Source: CBDIBC01 sp965276635
GTDB taxonomy: Bacteria; Actinomycetota; Acidimicrobiia; Acidimicrobiales; Palsa-688
Reading direction: 5' to 3'
Assembly: GCA_965276635.1 (NCBI GenBank)
Contig: CBDIBC010000002.1
Location: forward strand, 310,001-374,000
DNA length: 64,000 bases
Positions 50,257 through 59,591 of this stretch are shown piece by piece (the first letter of the stretch is position 1; every line of letters starts with the position of its first letter). A model generated the notes under the pieces. That model saw only the letters and a program-made list of their open reading frames with translations, was not told the DNA's origin and did no database searches. Made by a program: the position numbers and the translations under genes.

Positions 50257-52932
50257 CTACCCGCCGATCGAGGTCGGGCCGACGGCCGAGTCGTCGCCCA
50301 GGTCGGCGGCCGGCGAGTTTGCGGCCGGCGGGTTTGCGGCCGGCGGGTTTGCGGCCGGCGAGTTTGAGGCCGGCGACTCGGCAGCTAGGTCGGCGGCCAG
50401 CGTCGGCCGCTGGCGGGCCGCGAAGGCGTCGTTGATCTGGAGCCGCTCGCTGATCTGGGCCAAGCGGGCGCCTCCGATGGGGAGCTCGTGGCTGTCGAGG
50501 AAGGCTTGGACGCGTGCCGCCGCTCCCGGCTGGACCAGGCCGGCCGACCCTTCGAGCACGCGCACCAGCAGGTTCTGTGGGTACCGGCTGGTGATCTCGT
50601 CCCAGTGGGACTCCACCCATTCCCAGGCCTGGGAGCCGCCGGCCCGGTTCCCCAGGGTGATGGACACCACGAAGGGTGCGTCCTGGTTCCGGATGTCGTC
50701 ACCGAGGCAGAGGTCGAGCGTGCGGCGCACCAGCGCTGGATCGCCGACCGTGCCCAGGGCATAGAGGTAGCGGACCTTCTCCTGCGGGTTCGTCACCTGC
50801 CGGTACTGGTCGAGCACCGTCTGGTAGCCGGCCTCGCCACCCGTGGCGGCCACGATGGCAACGGCCGCCGATCGTACGTCGGGTGCCAGCCCGGCCGGGT
50901 CCTCCAGGTAGCGGGTATGGCGGCGCGTCGCCTCCTCGGCGACGGCCGGATCGGCCCCGTACGTGCCCAGCGCGGCTAGGAGGCGGCCGCGAGTGATGCC
51001 GACCCGCTCCGTCTCACCGGGGGCGGGGTCCCAGCCCAACCGGGCCGCCATGGGACCTGCCACCTCGCGGACGAACGCCTGCAACGCCGGTCGCGACTCG
51101 TCGTTGGCCACGAGGTCGATCATGCCGACGGGCGCCAGGGCCGCCGACCACACGTCGGGGTCCTCCTCGCTGCCGAGCGCCCGCACCAGGGTCGTCCACT
51201 GCGAGAGCGGCAGCCAGCCGGCCTGGACGCCGGCCCAGGCGTCGATGAGGAGGCTCTGGCGCTCGAGCGGCTGGCACCGCACCTGCAGGTCGGCGGCCAG
51301 GGCGTCGAGCAGGTCCGCGCTGTAGCGCACCCGGTAGAAGCCCCACGCACCCTCGTTCACCACCACCCAGTCGACCGGACCGTCGAAGGTCAGGGTCGTC
51401 TGCGGTTGATCGAGGAGGAGCTTCTGGTGCCCCACGGTGCCACCGACGGACACGCGCAAGTTGATGGGGACCGACCAGGTGGTGTCGTCGGGCTCCCCGG
51501 CGTAGAGGAAGCGCTGCTGGCTGAGCACCAGGCTGCCTGGGTCGGATCCCCGCTCGACCGAGATCGACGGATAGCCGCCCTGCAGGATCCACGAGTCCAT
51601 GATCGTCCGCACCGGTGCACCCGACGCCGTCTCGATGGCGTCCCACAGGTCGGCGGTCTCGGTGTTGCCGTACTGGTGCTTGGACAGGTAGCGGGCGATG
51701 CCCTGGCGGAAGACGCTGGGCCCGAGGTACTGCTCCAGCATCTTCAGCACCGACCCGCCCTTTTGGTAGGTCAGCACGTCGAACATGGCCTCGGCCTCGT
51801 CGGGTGGGCCGACGGCGAACTCCACCGGGCGGGTGGCGCGCAGGCCGTCGACGAGCAGGGCAGCCGCCTTCCCGGCGCTGAAGCCGGACCAGACGTCCCA
51901 GTCGGGTCGCAAGGCATCGGTGGTCGTCAGCTCCATGAAGGTGGCGAAGGCCTCGTTCAGCCAGATGCCGTTCCACCACTTCATGGTGACCAGGTCGCCG
52001 AACCACATGTGGGCGGTCTCGTGCGAGATGACCTGGGCCACGCGCTGCTGCTCCAGCTGGGACGCCTGCTCTCTCTCGAGCAGCAGTGCCGTCTCCCGGT
52101 AGGTCACGCAGCCCAGGTTCTCCATGGCCCCGAAGGCGAAGTCGGGTATGGCCACGTGGTCGAGCTTGGCGGCCGGGTACGGCAGCTCGAAGTAGTGGCC
52201 CAGGAAGTCCAGGGCAAAGCGGCCGGCCTCCAGGGCGAAGGGGGTCATGTGAGTCCGACCCGGCGGGGTGACGATCCGCATCGGTACTCCGTTGACGTCC
52301 ACCGGATCGGTGACGTCGAAGTGGCCGACGACGAAGGCCACCAGGTAGGTCGACATCACCATGGTCTCGGCGAAGACCACGCGTCGGGTCCCGTCGCCGA
52401 GCGGTTCGTTGCTCACCACCGGGCCGTTGGAGACGGCCGTGAGGCCCTCGTCGACGACGAGGGTGACCGCGAAGGTCGCCTTCAGGTCCGGCTCGTCCCA
52501 GCACGGGAAGGCGCGCCGGGCGTCGGCCGGCTCGAACTGGGTGGTGGCCAGGACCGCCTCGTGCCCGGACTGGTCCTGGTAGGTGCTGCGGTAGAAGCCG
52601 TGCAGCTTGTCGTTCAAGATGCCGGTGAAGACCAGGCCCAGCTCGGCCGCCCCGGGTTCGACGGGCTCGTCGAAGGCGATGGTGGCCCGCTGCGCCGCCT
52701 CGTCGACCTGGACTCGACCACTGCTCGCCGCACCGCTCTCCGTGGTCAGGATGGCGTCGGTGATGTCGAGGTCGGCGGCGTTGAGCACGAGGCGGTCGGT
52801 GGGGTTCTCCACCCGCACCCGGATGGTCACCGTGCCGGCAAAGGTGGCCCGGCTCAGGTCGGGCCGCAGCTCGATCTGGTACGCCTCGGGAATGACATCG
52901 CGGGGAAGTCGGTAGTCCGCCAGTTCGGCCAA
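50257..52932 (-). CDS. pepN: Aminopeptidase N (M1 family)
   Basis: An 891-residue M1 zinc aminopeptidase. The substrate motif GAMEN is in FGAMENLGCVTY and the zinc site is ISHETAHMWFG with the distal Glu in WLNEAFATF. The ERAP1-like C-terminal domain follows. It trims N-terminal residues of peptides. The TTG at 52932 is used because GAGAGGAAAAG precedes it and AELADYRLPRDV fits the family N-terminus. The last 40 residues are Pro/Ala/Asn repeats (AANSPAANPP type) from a 15-base tandem repeat. Confidence 0.95.
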   Translation of the reverse strand: MAELADYRLPRDVIPEAYQIELRPDLSRATFAGTVTIRVRVENPTDRLVLNAADLDITDAILTTESGAASSGRVQVDEAAQRATIAFDEPVEPGAAELGLVFTGILNDKLHGFYRSTYQDQSGHEAVLATTQFEPADARRAFPCWDEPDLKATFAVTLVVDEGLTAVSNGPVVSNEPLGDGTRRVVFAETMVMSTYLVAFVVGHFDVTDPVDVNGVPMRIVTPPGRTHMTPFALEAGRFALDFLGHYFELPYPAAKLDHVAIPDFAFGAMENLGCVTYRETALLLEREQASQLEQQRVAQVISHETAHMWFGDLVTMKWWNGIWLNEAFATFMELTTTDALRPDWDVWSGFSAGKAAALLVDGLRATRPVEFAVGPPDEAEAMFDVLTYQKGGSVLKMLEQYLGPSVFRQGIARYLSKHQYGNTETADLWDAIETASGAPVRTIMDSWILQGGYPSISVERGSDPGSLVLSQQRFLYAGEPDDTTWSVPINLRVSVGGTVGHQKLLLDQPQTTLTFDGPVDWVVVNEGAWGFYRVRYSADLLDALAADLQVRCQPLERQSLLIDAWAGVQAGWLPLSQWTTLVRALGSEEDPDVWSAALAPVGMIDLVANDESRPALQAFVREVAGPMAARLGWDPAPGETERVGITRGRLLAALGTYGADPAVAEEATRRHTRYLEDPAGLAPDVRSAAVAIVAATGGEAGYQTVLDQYRQVTNPQEKVRYLYALGTVGDPALVRRTLDLCLGDDIRNQDAPFVVSITLGNRAGGSQAWEWVESHWDEITSRYPQNLLVRVLEGSAGLVQPGAAARVQAFLDSHELPIGGARLAQISERLQINDAFAARQRPTLAADLAAESPASNSPAANPPAANPPAANSPAADLGDDSAVGPTSIGG
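50309..50368 (-). repeat. 15-bp tandem repeats in the pepN 3' end
   Basis: Four 15-base units related to GCCGGCGAGTTTGCG at 50309-50323, 50324-50338, 50339-50353 and 50354-50368, with a degenerate fifth. They code in frame for AANPP/AANSP units near the C-terminus of aminopeptidase N. Confidence 0.9.
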
Positions 52933-53064
52933 CGGGATCTTTTCCTCTCGGTCACGACCGGCGCGTCCGGCCGGTCCCCCAACCCTAGGGGACGCCTACA
53001 GGCGCCCGGTCGAGCGGCCGCCGGTCGGCGAACGGCGCTTCCTCGGGCCGCTAGGTTCGACGCT

Positions 53065-54057
53065 ATGCACGTCGCCGCGGGTCGAGGGCCCCAGGTCGTC
53101 ACCGTCGGCCACGCCATCGTGGACGTGCTGGCCGCCACCCCTGATCGTGCCGTGGCCGAACTGGGTTTGGACAAGGGCACCATGACCCTCGTCGACGAGG
53201 ACCGCTCCGAGCAGATCTACCGCCTGCTCCACGAGACGGCTGAAGCGTCCGGCGGGTCGGCGGCCAACACCGCGCACGGCTTGGCCGCGTTTGGCGCCCA
53301 GGTCCGCTTCATCGGCAAGGTCCGTGACGATCACCTCGGCCAGGTGTTCCGCGACGCCATCCGCGCCGCCGGCGTCGGCTTCGACGTCCCGCCGGGGGTG
53401 GACGGTCCCGGCACGGGACGGTGCTGCATCATGGTGACGCCCGACGCCGAGCGCACCATGTGCACCTACCTGGGAATCGGCGATGACCTCACGGTCGACG
53501 ACGTCGACACCGGGGCCATTGCCGCCGCGGAGGTCGTCTACATCGAGGGCTACCTCTGCGGGCTGGACTCGACCGAGGCCGCCGTCGCTCAGGCGGTGGC
53601 CGCCGCCCGCGACAGCGGGACACAGGTCGCCCTCTCCCTGTCCGATCCGTTCTGGGTCGAGCTGCACGGCGAGGCGTTGGCTGCGCTCCTCGACCGGGTC
53701 GACCTGCTGTTCGGCAACGAACAGGAGGCCTGCGGCCTCGCCGGCACCGACGACGTCGACAGCGCGGTGTCGGCGTTGGCGGAGCGCTGTGCGACGGTGG
53801 TGGTCACCCGGGGCTCGGCGCCGGTGGTCGTGGCCAACGGCGGCCGCGTGATCCAGGTGGCGGCGCAGCCGGTGTCCGACCTGGTCGACACGACCGGTGC
53901 CGGCGACCTCTTCGCGGCCGGCTATCTGTATGGGGTCGTCTCGGGCTTCGCCCCAGACCGCTGCGCCCGGCTCGGGAACCTGGCCGCCGCCGACGTCATC
54001 ACCCACATGGGGGCGCGGCCGGCCGGCTCGCTCACCGATCTGGTCGACGAGACGTAG
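53065..54057 (+). CDS. Adenosine kinase (PfkB/ribokinase family)
   Basis: A 330-residue PfkB-fold sugar/nucleoside kinase. The nucleoside-binding block is ASGGSAANTAHGLAAFGA and the ATP/anion-hole signature is DTTGAGDLFAAGYLYG with the catalytic Asp. The GHAIVDVLA start and GCCIMVTPD-like block (GRCCIMVTPDAERTM) match bacterial adenosine kinases. It would salvage adenosine to AMP, competing with the deaminase route. The ATG at 53065 is divergent from pepN across 132 bases. Other PfkB substrates cannot be excluded. Confidence 0.88.
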   Translation: MHVAAGRGPQVVTVGHAIVDVLAATPDRAVAELGLDKGTMTLVDEDRSEQIYRLLHETAEASGGSAANTAHGLAAFGAQVRFIGKVRDDHLGQVFRDAIRAAGVGFDVPPGVDGPGTGRCCIMVTPDAERTMCTYLGIGDDLTVDDVDTGAIAAAEVVYIEGYLCGLDSTEAAVAQAVAAARDSGTQVALSLSDPFWVELHGEALAALLDRVDLLFGNEQEACGLAGTDDVDSAVSALAERCATVVVTRGSAPVVVANGGRVIQVAAQPVSDLVDTTGAGDLFAAGYLYGVVSGFAPDRCARLGNLAAADVITHMGARPAGSLTDLVDET

Positions 54058-54064
54058 CCGAGTC

Positions 54065-54910
54065 ATGCGCCTGCACGCCTATCAGCCCGCCGACAGCCCG
54101 CTTCCTGCCATCGGGGTCCTCGAAGACGGGCGGGTCCTTCCGCTCACCTCACTGCCCGAGTTCTACGCCGACGTGCCCGGTTGGTTGCGGCGAGCGGCCG
54201 CCGGCCAGGGCCCGGCCGCGGCCCGTCCGGGCGGGACGCTCGTCCTCAGCGACCTGACTCCGGCGGTGCCGGTGCCCCAGACGGCGAAGATCATCTGCGT
54301 CGCCCTCAACTACCCCATGCACGCGGCTGAGTCCGGTGTCGCCGTGTCCGAGCGGCCGAACCTGTTCGCCCGGTGGTACGCCACGCTGGTGACCGATGGG
54401 ACCCCGGTCCCGGTGCCGGAGGTCGAGCCCGGGCTGGACTGGGAGGTGGAGCTCGCAGTGGTCGTGGGGGCGCCCATGCACGCACTCGCACCGGCCGACG
54501 TGCCCGCCGGGATCCTCGGCTACACCGTCTTCAACGACATCAGCGCCCGGACCCACCAGTACGCCACAGGCCAGTGGGCCACCGGGAAGAACGCCGATCG
54601 CAGTGGCCCCATAGGATCGACCATCGTCTCCGCCGACGCCGTCGACCCCGACGACCTGGGCTTGGGAACGCTCGTCAACGGCGCCGTCATGCAGGACGGC
54701 CGTACTTCGGAGATGGTGGTGAAGATCCCCGATCTGTTGGCCTACGCGGCGCAGACCATGACCCTGCGCCCCGGTGACGTGATCGCCACCGGCACCCCTG
54801 CGGGCGTCGGTCACCGCCGGCAACCGCCCGTGTACCTCCGTCCTGGCGACACCGTCGAGGTGCACGTGGACGGGGTCGGATCGCTGCGCAACCCGATCGT
54901 GGCGCCATGA
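54065..54910 (+). CDS. Fumarylacetoacetate hydrolase-family protein
   Basis: A 281-residue FAH-fold protein. The catalytic start is KIICVALNYPMHAAE, followed by LDWEVELAVVVG with metal-ligand acids, TVFNDISARTHQ, and the GDVIATGTPAGVG end motif. Members hydrolyse or isomerise 2,4-diketo acids or decarboxylate oxaloacetate-type substrates. The ATG at 54065 is seven bases after the adenosine kinase stop, so the two genes are co-transcribed. Its stop is within a 16-base tandem repeat. Confidence 0.9.
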   Translation: MRLHAYQPADSPLPAIGVLEDGRVLPLTSLPEFYADVPGWLRRAAAGQGPAAARPGGTLVLSDLTPAVPVPQTAKIICVALNYPMHAAESGVAVSERPNLFARWYATLVTDGTPVPVPEVEPGLDWEVELAVVVGAPMHALAPADVPAGILGYTVFNDISARTHQYATGQWATGKNADRSGPIGSTIVSADAVDPDDLGLGTLVNGAVMQDGRTSEMVVKIPDLLAYAAQTMTLRPGDVIATGTPAGVGHRRQPPVYLRPGDTVEVHVDGVGSLRNPIVAP

Positions 54911-54971
54911 GCCGGCACAGACGTGAGCCGGCACAGACGTGAGCCGGCACAGACGTGAGCCGGCACCGACG
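54908..54971. repeat. Four tandem 16-bp repeats overlapping the FAH-family stop
   Basis: Units of TGAGCCGGCACAGACG at 54908-54923, 54924-54939 and 54940-54955, and a fourth at 54956-54971 with one change. The first three bases of the first unit are the TGA stop of the FAH-family gene, so each unit renews that stop codon. The array ends ten bases before the bL37 stop on the other strand. Confidence 0.95.
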
Positions 54972-54980
54972 TGAGCTGGT

Positions 54981-55064
54981 TCAGCGCCCCCGGTTCGGCT
55001 TGCGGCCGTGGTTGGCCTTCTTGCGCTTGGCGCGCAGGCGAGCTTTGTGGGTGCGCTTGGACAT
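54981..55064 (-). CDS. Ribosomal protein bL37 (27 residues)
   Basis: A tiny, very basic protein that begins MSKRTHKARLRAKRKK and ends ANHGRKPNRGR. The KKANHG-(R/K)-(K/R)-PN core matches the small mycobacterial large-subunit protein bL37, as I recall it. Lys/Arg make up nearly half of the sequence. The ATG at 55064 and the TGA at 54981-54983 bound it; no strong ribosome site is visible. It is easily missed by length filters. Role: structural protein of the 50S subunit in actinobacteria. Confidence 0.85.
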   Translation of the reverse strand: MSKRTHKARLRAKRKKANHGRKPNRGR

Positions 55065-55138
55065 GAGGAACGACACTAGCGGTCGGAGGCTCCTGCCGCC
55101 CATGCGGCCCGTCGGTAGTCTCCGGCCGATGCGAGACC

Positions 55139-55546
55139 ATGGCCCCTCTCCCTGCCGGGGCTGACCCCGGGCCGAGCGGGCTCTGGCTGGTGTGCGGCGA
55201 GCGTGTGCTGGCCGCGGTGCGCAATCGGCCGGCGGGTGGGTGGGGCCGGCTCGACGAGGGCGCGGTGGTGCTCTCGGGCCGTCACCTGGTCCAGACGTGG
55301 GCGCCGGCTGCCGCCCTGGACGTGGCCCACTGCGTGCCTGCCGCCGGGGACGTTCCCGCGCCCGGAGGCGGGGCTGGGGGGGACGGGCCTGAGACGGCCT
55401 GGCGGGTCTCTCGGGTGCGTGCCGTCGGTGCCCGGCGCGTCTGCGTGGCGGCTCGGGGTGGCGCGATCGTGGTGGTGGCCCGTCGCGGTGCCTTCGAGCG
55501 TTGGGGGTTGGGCGCCGGCGACGAGGTCGCGGTGCGCGGTGGGTGA
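55139..55546 (+). CDS. DUF192-family protein
   Basis: A 135-residue protein. The order of blocks fits DUF192: GAVVLSGRHLVQTWAPAAALDVAHCV (usual form ...HTFGMRFPLDVVFLD), then a variable Gly/Pro loop, RVSRVRAVGARRVCVAA, and the C-terminal RRGAFERWGLGAGDEV (usual AGTFERWGLRPGD). The family's function is unknown. The start is ATG at 55139. It overlaps the rsmI start by eight bases. Confidence 0.7.
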   Translation: MAPLPAGADPGPSGLWLVCGERVLAAVRNRPAGGWGRLDEGAVVLSGRHLVQTWAPAAALDVAHCVPAAGDVPAPGGGAGGDGPETAWRVSRVRAVGARRVCVAARGGAIVVVARRGAFERWGLGAGDEVAVRGG

Positions 55547-56423
55547 CGGCCCCGGCCCCGCCGAGGTACGAGGTGGCGGCCGCATCGTGTTGGTGGGCAC
55601 GCCCATCGGCAACCTTGGCGATCTCTCACCCCGGGCGGCAGAGACGTTGGCCGGCGCCGACCTGCTGTGTTGCGAGGACACCCGCCGCACCGGGCGCCTT
55701 CTCAGCGCGGCCGGCATCGCCGCCCCCCGGCTGGTCGCCCTGCACGACCACAACGAGGCGTCGATGGCGGACGAGATCGTCCGTCGCGCCGCCGGCGGCG
55801 CGACGGTGGCGGTGGCGACCGACGCCGGCATGCCCGGCATCAGCGATCCGGGCGAGCGGGTGGTGCGAGCGGCGGCGGCCGCCGGGGTCGCCGTCGACGT
55901 GGTGCCCGGCCCGTCGGCGCTGGTGGCCGCCCTGGTGGTCTCGGGGCTGCCGACCGAGCGGTTCGTCTTCGAGGGCTTCCTCCCCCGCAAGGGATCCGTC
56001 CGTGGCGGCCGGCTCGACGAGGTGGCATCCGAGCGGCGCACGACCGTGCTCTACGAGGCCCCCCACCGGGCCGAGCGGACGCTCGCCGACCTGGCCGAGC
56101 GCTGCGGCGCCGAGCGGCCGGTGGCGATCGCCCGCGAGCTGACCAAGCTGCACCAGGAGGTGTGGCGAGGGACCCTCGGTCAGGCGGTGGAATGGTGCCG
56201 GGAGCACCAGCCGAGGGGCGAGTGGGTGATCGTCTGCGCCGGCGCGCCGCTTGCTGATCCGTCCGACTGCACCGACGCTGACATCGTGGCCGCCCTGACC
56301 GTGGCCCTGGGATCGGGCCGCGACCGGCGGGCGGCGGTGGCCGACGTCACCTCCGACCTCGGCGTCCCGAAGCGGCGCGTGTACGATCTGGCCGTCGGCA
56401 TGCGCCGGCGCCTCGGCGGCTGA
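55539..56423 (+). CDS. rsmI: 16S rRNA (cytidine(1402)-2'-O)-methyltransferase
   Basis: A 294-residue tetrapyrrole-methylase-fold enzyme that 2'-O-methylates C1402 of 16S rRNA. Motifs: LVGTPIGNLGDLSPRA, CCEDTRRTGRLL, LHDHNEASM, ATDAGMPGISDPGERVV, FEGFLPRKG, and a C-terminal helix block. The GTG at 55539 lies within the DUF192 gene end; a later start near GRIVLVGT is possible. It is followed by metG after 23 bases. Confidence 0.94.
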   Translation: MGDGPGPAEVRGGGRIVLVGTPIGNLGDLSPRAAETLAGADLLCCEDTRRTGRLLSAAGIAAPRLVALHDHNEASMADEIVRRAAGGATVAVATDAGMPGISDPGERVVRAAAAAGVAVDVVPGPSALVAALVVSGLPTERFVFEGFLPRKGSVRGGRLDEVASERRTTVLYEAPHRAERTLADLAERCGAERPVAIARELTKLHQEVWRGTLGQAVEWCREHQPRGEWVIVCAGAPLADPSDCTDADIVAALTVALGSGRDRRAAVADVTSDLGVPKRRVYDLAVGMRRRLGG

Positions 56424-56446
56424 CGGCTCCCCGGTATCCTCCCCCC

Positions 56447-57958
56447 GTGGCTCGCTTCTACGTCACCACCCCTATCTATTACGTGAACGACGCGCCACAC
56501 ATCGGGCACGCCTATACGACGGTGACCGCCGACGCGCTGGCGCGCTGGCATCGCCTGGCCGGCGACGACGTGTTCTTCCTGACCGGCACCGACGAGCACG
56601 GCCTCAAGGTGCAGCGGTCGGCGGAGGCGAACGGGCTGACGCCCATCGAGCAGGCCGATCGCTTCTCGCAACGCTTCCGGGACGCGTGGGACCTGCTCCA
56701 GATCACCAACGACGACTTCATCCGGACCAGCGAGGCACGCCACTACCGTTCTGTACAGGCCCTGATGCAGGCGGCCTACGACAACGGCTGGATCGAGCTC
56801 GGCACCTACGTCGGCCAGTACTGCGTCGACTGCGAGGCGTACTACACGACCGACGAGCTGATCGACGGCGAGCTCTGCCCGCTCCATCGACGCCCGGTCG
56901 AGCTGCTCGAGGAGGAGAACTACTTCTTCAAGCTCTCGGCCTTCTCCGACCGTCTGCTGTCCTGGCTCGACGCCAAACCGGGCGCCATCGTCCCCGAGAC
57001 CAAGCGCAACGAGGCGGCCGGGCTGATCCGCGGCGGCCTGCGCGACATCTCGGTGTCGCGCACGTCGCTCACGTGGGGCGTCCCGGTCCCATGGGACGAC
57101 AAGCACGTCTTCTACGTCTGGTACGACGCGCTGATCAACTACGCCACCGCCGTCGGCTACGGCACCGATCCCGAGCGCTTCGAGACGTGGTGGCCGGCCG
57201 TGCACCACCTGGTCGGCAAGGACATCCTGCGGTTCCACTGCGTGTACTGGCCGGCGCTGTTGATGGCGGCGGGCGTCGAGCCGGCGAGCCAGGTCGGCGT
57301 GCACGGCTTCCTGCTCGTCAAGGGCGAGAAGATGTCCAAGACGTCCTTCAACCAGATCGCCCCGTCCGATCTGGTCGAGACGTTCGGGGTCGACGGGTTC
57401 CGATACCACTTCCTGCGGGATCAGACGTTCGGGCCCGACGGCGACTTCTCCTACGAGGGCATGGTCGCCCGTTACAACGCCGACCTGGCCAACAACCTCG
57501 GGAACCTGCTGGCCCGGGTGGCGACGGTCGTCGACCGCAAGTGCGGTGGGATCGGCCCGGCGCCCGACCCGTCCAGTGCCCTGGCGGCCACGGCCGCCGA
57601 GGTGCTCGCCGCCGCCCGCCAGGCGTGGGACCGGATCGCTCCCAGCGAGGCGCTCGATGCCACCTGGCGGCTGATCCGGGAGACGAACGCGGCGCTGGAG
57701 GCGGCCGAGCCGTGGAAGGCGGAGCCGGGTCCCGACGTGGACCGCGTGCTCGGCGACGCCCTCGAGGTGCTGCGGATCGTGGCCGTGCTGGCCAGCCCGG
57801 CCATCCCCGACACGGCCCGGGAGATCTGGCGGCGCATCGGCGTCGACGGCGATCCCACCACGGCCGGATCGCTCACGCCGGCCGCCGCCTGGGGTGGCTA
57901 CCCGGGCGGCCTGACCGTGACCAAGGGCGCAGCCCTCTTCCCGCGGATCACCGGGTAG
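56447..57958 (+). CDS. metG: Methionyl-tRNA synthetase
   Basis: A 503-residue class I synthetase. It shows the start FYVTTPIYYVNDAPHIGHAYT with the HIGH signature, the knuckle region with YCVDCEAYYTTDEL and LCPLHRRPVE, WGVPVPWDDKHVFYVWYDAL, and the KMSKT form of the KMSKS motif. The C-terminal anticodon domain ends soon after, with no tRNA-binding extension. The start is GTG at 56447. It lies in a cluster with tatD, rsmA and ispE, a standard bacterial order. Confidence 0.95.
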   Translation: MARFYVTTPIYYVNDAPHIGHAYTTVTADALARWHRLAGDDVFFLTGTDEHGLKVQRSAEANGLTPIEQADRFSQRFRDAWDLLQITNDDFIRTSEARHYRSVQALMQAAYDNGWIELGTYVGQYCVDCEAYYTTDELIDGELCPLHRRPVELLEEENYFFKLSAFSDRLLSWLDAKPGAIVPETKRNEAAGLIRGGLRDISVSRTSLTWGVPVPWDDKHVFYVWYDALINYATAVGYGTDPERFETWWPAVHHLVGKDILRFHCVYWPALLMAAGVEPASQVGVHGFLLVKGEKMSKTSFNQIAPSDLVETFGVDGFRYHFLRDQTFGPDGDFSYEGMVARYNADLANNLGNLLARVATVVDRKCGGIGPAPDPSSALAATAAEVLAAARQAWDRIAPSEALDATWRLIRETNAALEAAEPWKAEPGPDVDRVLGDALEVLRIVAVLASPAIPDTAREIWRRIGVDGDPTTAGSLTPAAAWGGYPGGLTVTKGAALFPRITG

Positions 57959-57962
57959 CCCG

Positions 57963-58732
57963 GTGGCCGCTCCCATCCGCTGGACCGACAGCCACTGCCA
58001 CATCCCGTACCAGGGGGTCGGCACCGACGTCATCGCCGAGGCCCAGGCCGCCGGCGTCAGTCGCATGATCACCGTCGGGACCGATGCAGCCCAGTCCCGG
58101 GCGGCGATCGAGACGGCGCGGGCGCATGACGGGGTGTGGGCGACGGTCGGCTTGCACCCCCACGACGCCAAAGACGGCGTGGACGTCATCGACGGTCTGT
58201 TGGCTGCTCCTGACCCGGTGGTGGTCGCGGTCGGCGAGTGCGGCCTCGACTACTTCTACGAGCACTCCCCACGGGCTGCGCAGCGCACTGCCTTCGCCGC
58301 CCAGATCGCCCTCGCCCACGCCCGGGAACTGGCGCTCGTCATCCACACCAGGGACGCATGGGAGGACACCTTCGACGTGTTGGCAGCCGAGGGCGTGCCG
58401 AGCCGGACGGTGTTCCACTGCTTCACCGGGGGGCCGGTCGAGGCCCGCCGGGCGCTCGACACCGGTGGCTGGTTGTCGTTCAGCGGGGTGGTCACGTTCA
58501 AGAATGCGGCGGACGTCCGGGAGGCGGCGGCGCTGTGGCCCGCTCGATCGGCTCCTGGTGGAGACCGACACGCCTTACCTGGCGCCCGTCCCGCACCGGG
58601 GACAGCCGAACCGGCCGGCGTGGGTCTCGGTGGTCGGCGAGGCCGGTGGCGGCGGTGAAGGGGCTGGCGCCGGCGGACCTGGCCGCCGCCACCTGGGCGG
58701 CCACCGCGGCTGCCTTCGGCCTCCCCGAGTGA
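57963..58732 (+). pseudogene. tatD: TatD-family metal-dependent DNase, broken by two frameshifts
   Basis: The N-terminal 190 residues are a clear TatD: DSHCHI, GLHPHDAK, GECGLDYFYEHS, VIHTRDAW, VFHCFTGG and FSGVVTFKNAADVREAAAL. At a CCC run (58539-58541) the frame must shift by +1 to reach PLDRLLVETDTPYLAPVPHRG, and near 58642-58646 a second +1 shift is needed to reach AAVKGLAPADLAAATWAATA, ending at TGA 58732. In the annotated frame the protein ends at 58658 with a nonsense tail, and the conserved metal Asp of VETDTPY is lost. Either two extra bases are sequence errors or the gene is recently inactivated. Confidence 0.85.
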
Positions 58733-58760
58733 CGACGGACCCGGCTCCTACTCTTCTGCG

Positions 58761-59591
58761 GTGACCCTCAGCCGCCGGGAGATCAACGAGCTGCTCGACG
58801 GGCACGGCCTGCATCCCAGCCGGGCCCTCGGCCAGAACTTCGTGGCCGACGCCAACACCGTTCGCCGCATCGCCCGCCTGGCCCGCATCGGCTCAGGTGA
58901 CCGGGTTGTGGAGATCGGCGCCGGGTTGGGCTCACTGACCATGGCGCTGGCCGAGACGGGGGCACGCGTGACGGCCGTCGAGGTGGATCGGGGCCTGGTG
59001 CCGGTCCTGCGCCGCACCCTTGCCGCCCATCCCGTCACCGTCGTGGAAGGCGACGCCATGGCGCTCGACTGGTCGGCGCTGCTCGGCGCCGACCGTTGGG
59101 TGCTGGTGGCCAACCTCCCCTACAACGTCGCCACCCCGCTGATCGCCGACCTGCTCGACGGGGTGGCCGCCATCGACCGCATGCTTGTGATGGTGCAGCG
59201 CGAGGTGGGGGAGCGGCTGGCGGCAGGGGTCGGCGACCAGGGCTACGGCGCGGTGTCGGTCAAGGTGGCGTACTGGGCCGAGGCGCGCGTTATCGGCCGG
59301 GTCCCGGCGTCGGTGTTCGTGCCCCGCCCGAACGTGGAGTCCGCGCTGGTGGAGATCGTCCGGAGGCCGACGCCGGCCGTCGATCCGGCCACCGTCGACG
59401 CCGGCACCCTGTTCGCCGTGGTGCGCGCCGGGTTCGCTCACCGCCGCAAGATGCTGCGGCGAGCGCTCGACGGTGTCGTCGAACCGGACGCCTTTGCCAC
59501 CGCTGGCATCGCATCGGACGTCCGGGCCGAGGAGCTGGACGTGGTCGCGTGGGGTCGCCTGGCCGCCGCCACCGTGGCGGCCCGCCAATGA
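58761..59591 (+). CDS. rsmA: 16S rRNA dimethyladenosine transferase
   Basis: A 276-residue RsmA/KsgA that dimethylates A1518 and A1519 of 16S rRNA. It has the start HPSRALGQNFVADANTV, the SAM motif VVEIGAGLGSLTMALAE, EVDRGLVPVL, the catalytic NLPYNVATPLI and the C-terminal FVPRPNVESALVEI block, AGFAHRRKMLRRAL. The start is GTG at 58761. It ends in an ATGA overlap with ispE. Confidence 0.95.
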   Translation: MTLSRREINELLDGHGLHPSRALGQNFVADANTVRRIARLARIGSGDRVVEIGAGLGSLTMALAETGARVTAVEVDRGLVPVLRRTLAAHPVTVVEGDAMALDWSALLGADRWVLVANLPYNVATPLIADLLDGVAAIDRMLVMVQREVGERLAAGVGDQGYGAVSVKVAYWAEARVIGRVPASVFVPRPNVESALVEIVRRPTPAVDPATVDAGTLFAVVRAGFAHRRKMLRRALDGVVEPDAFATAGIASDVRAEELDVVAWGRLAAATVAARQ

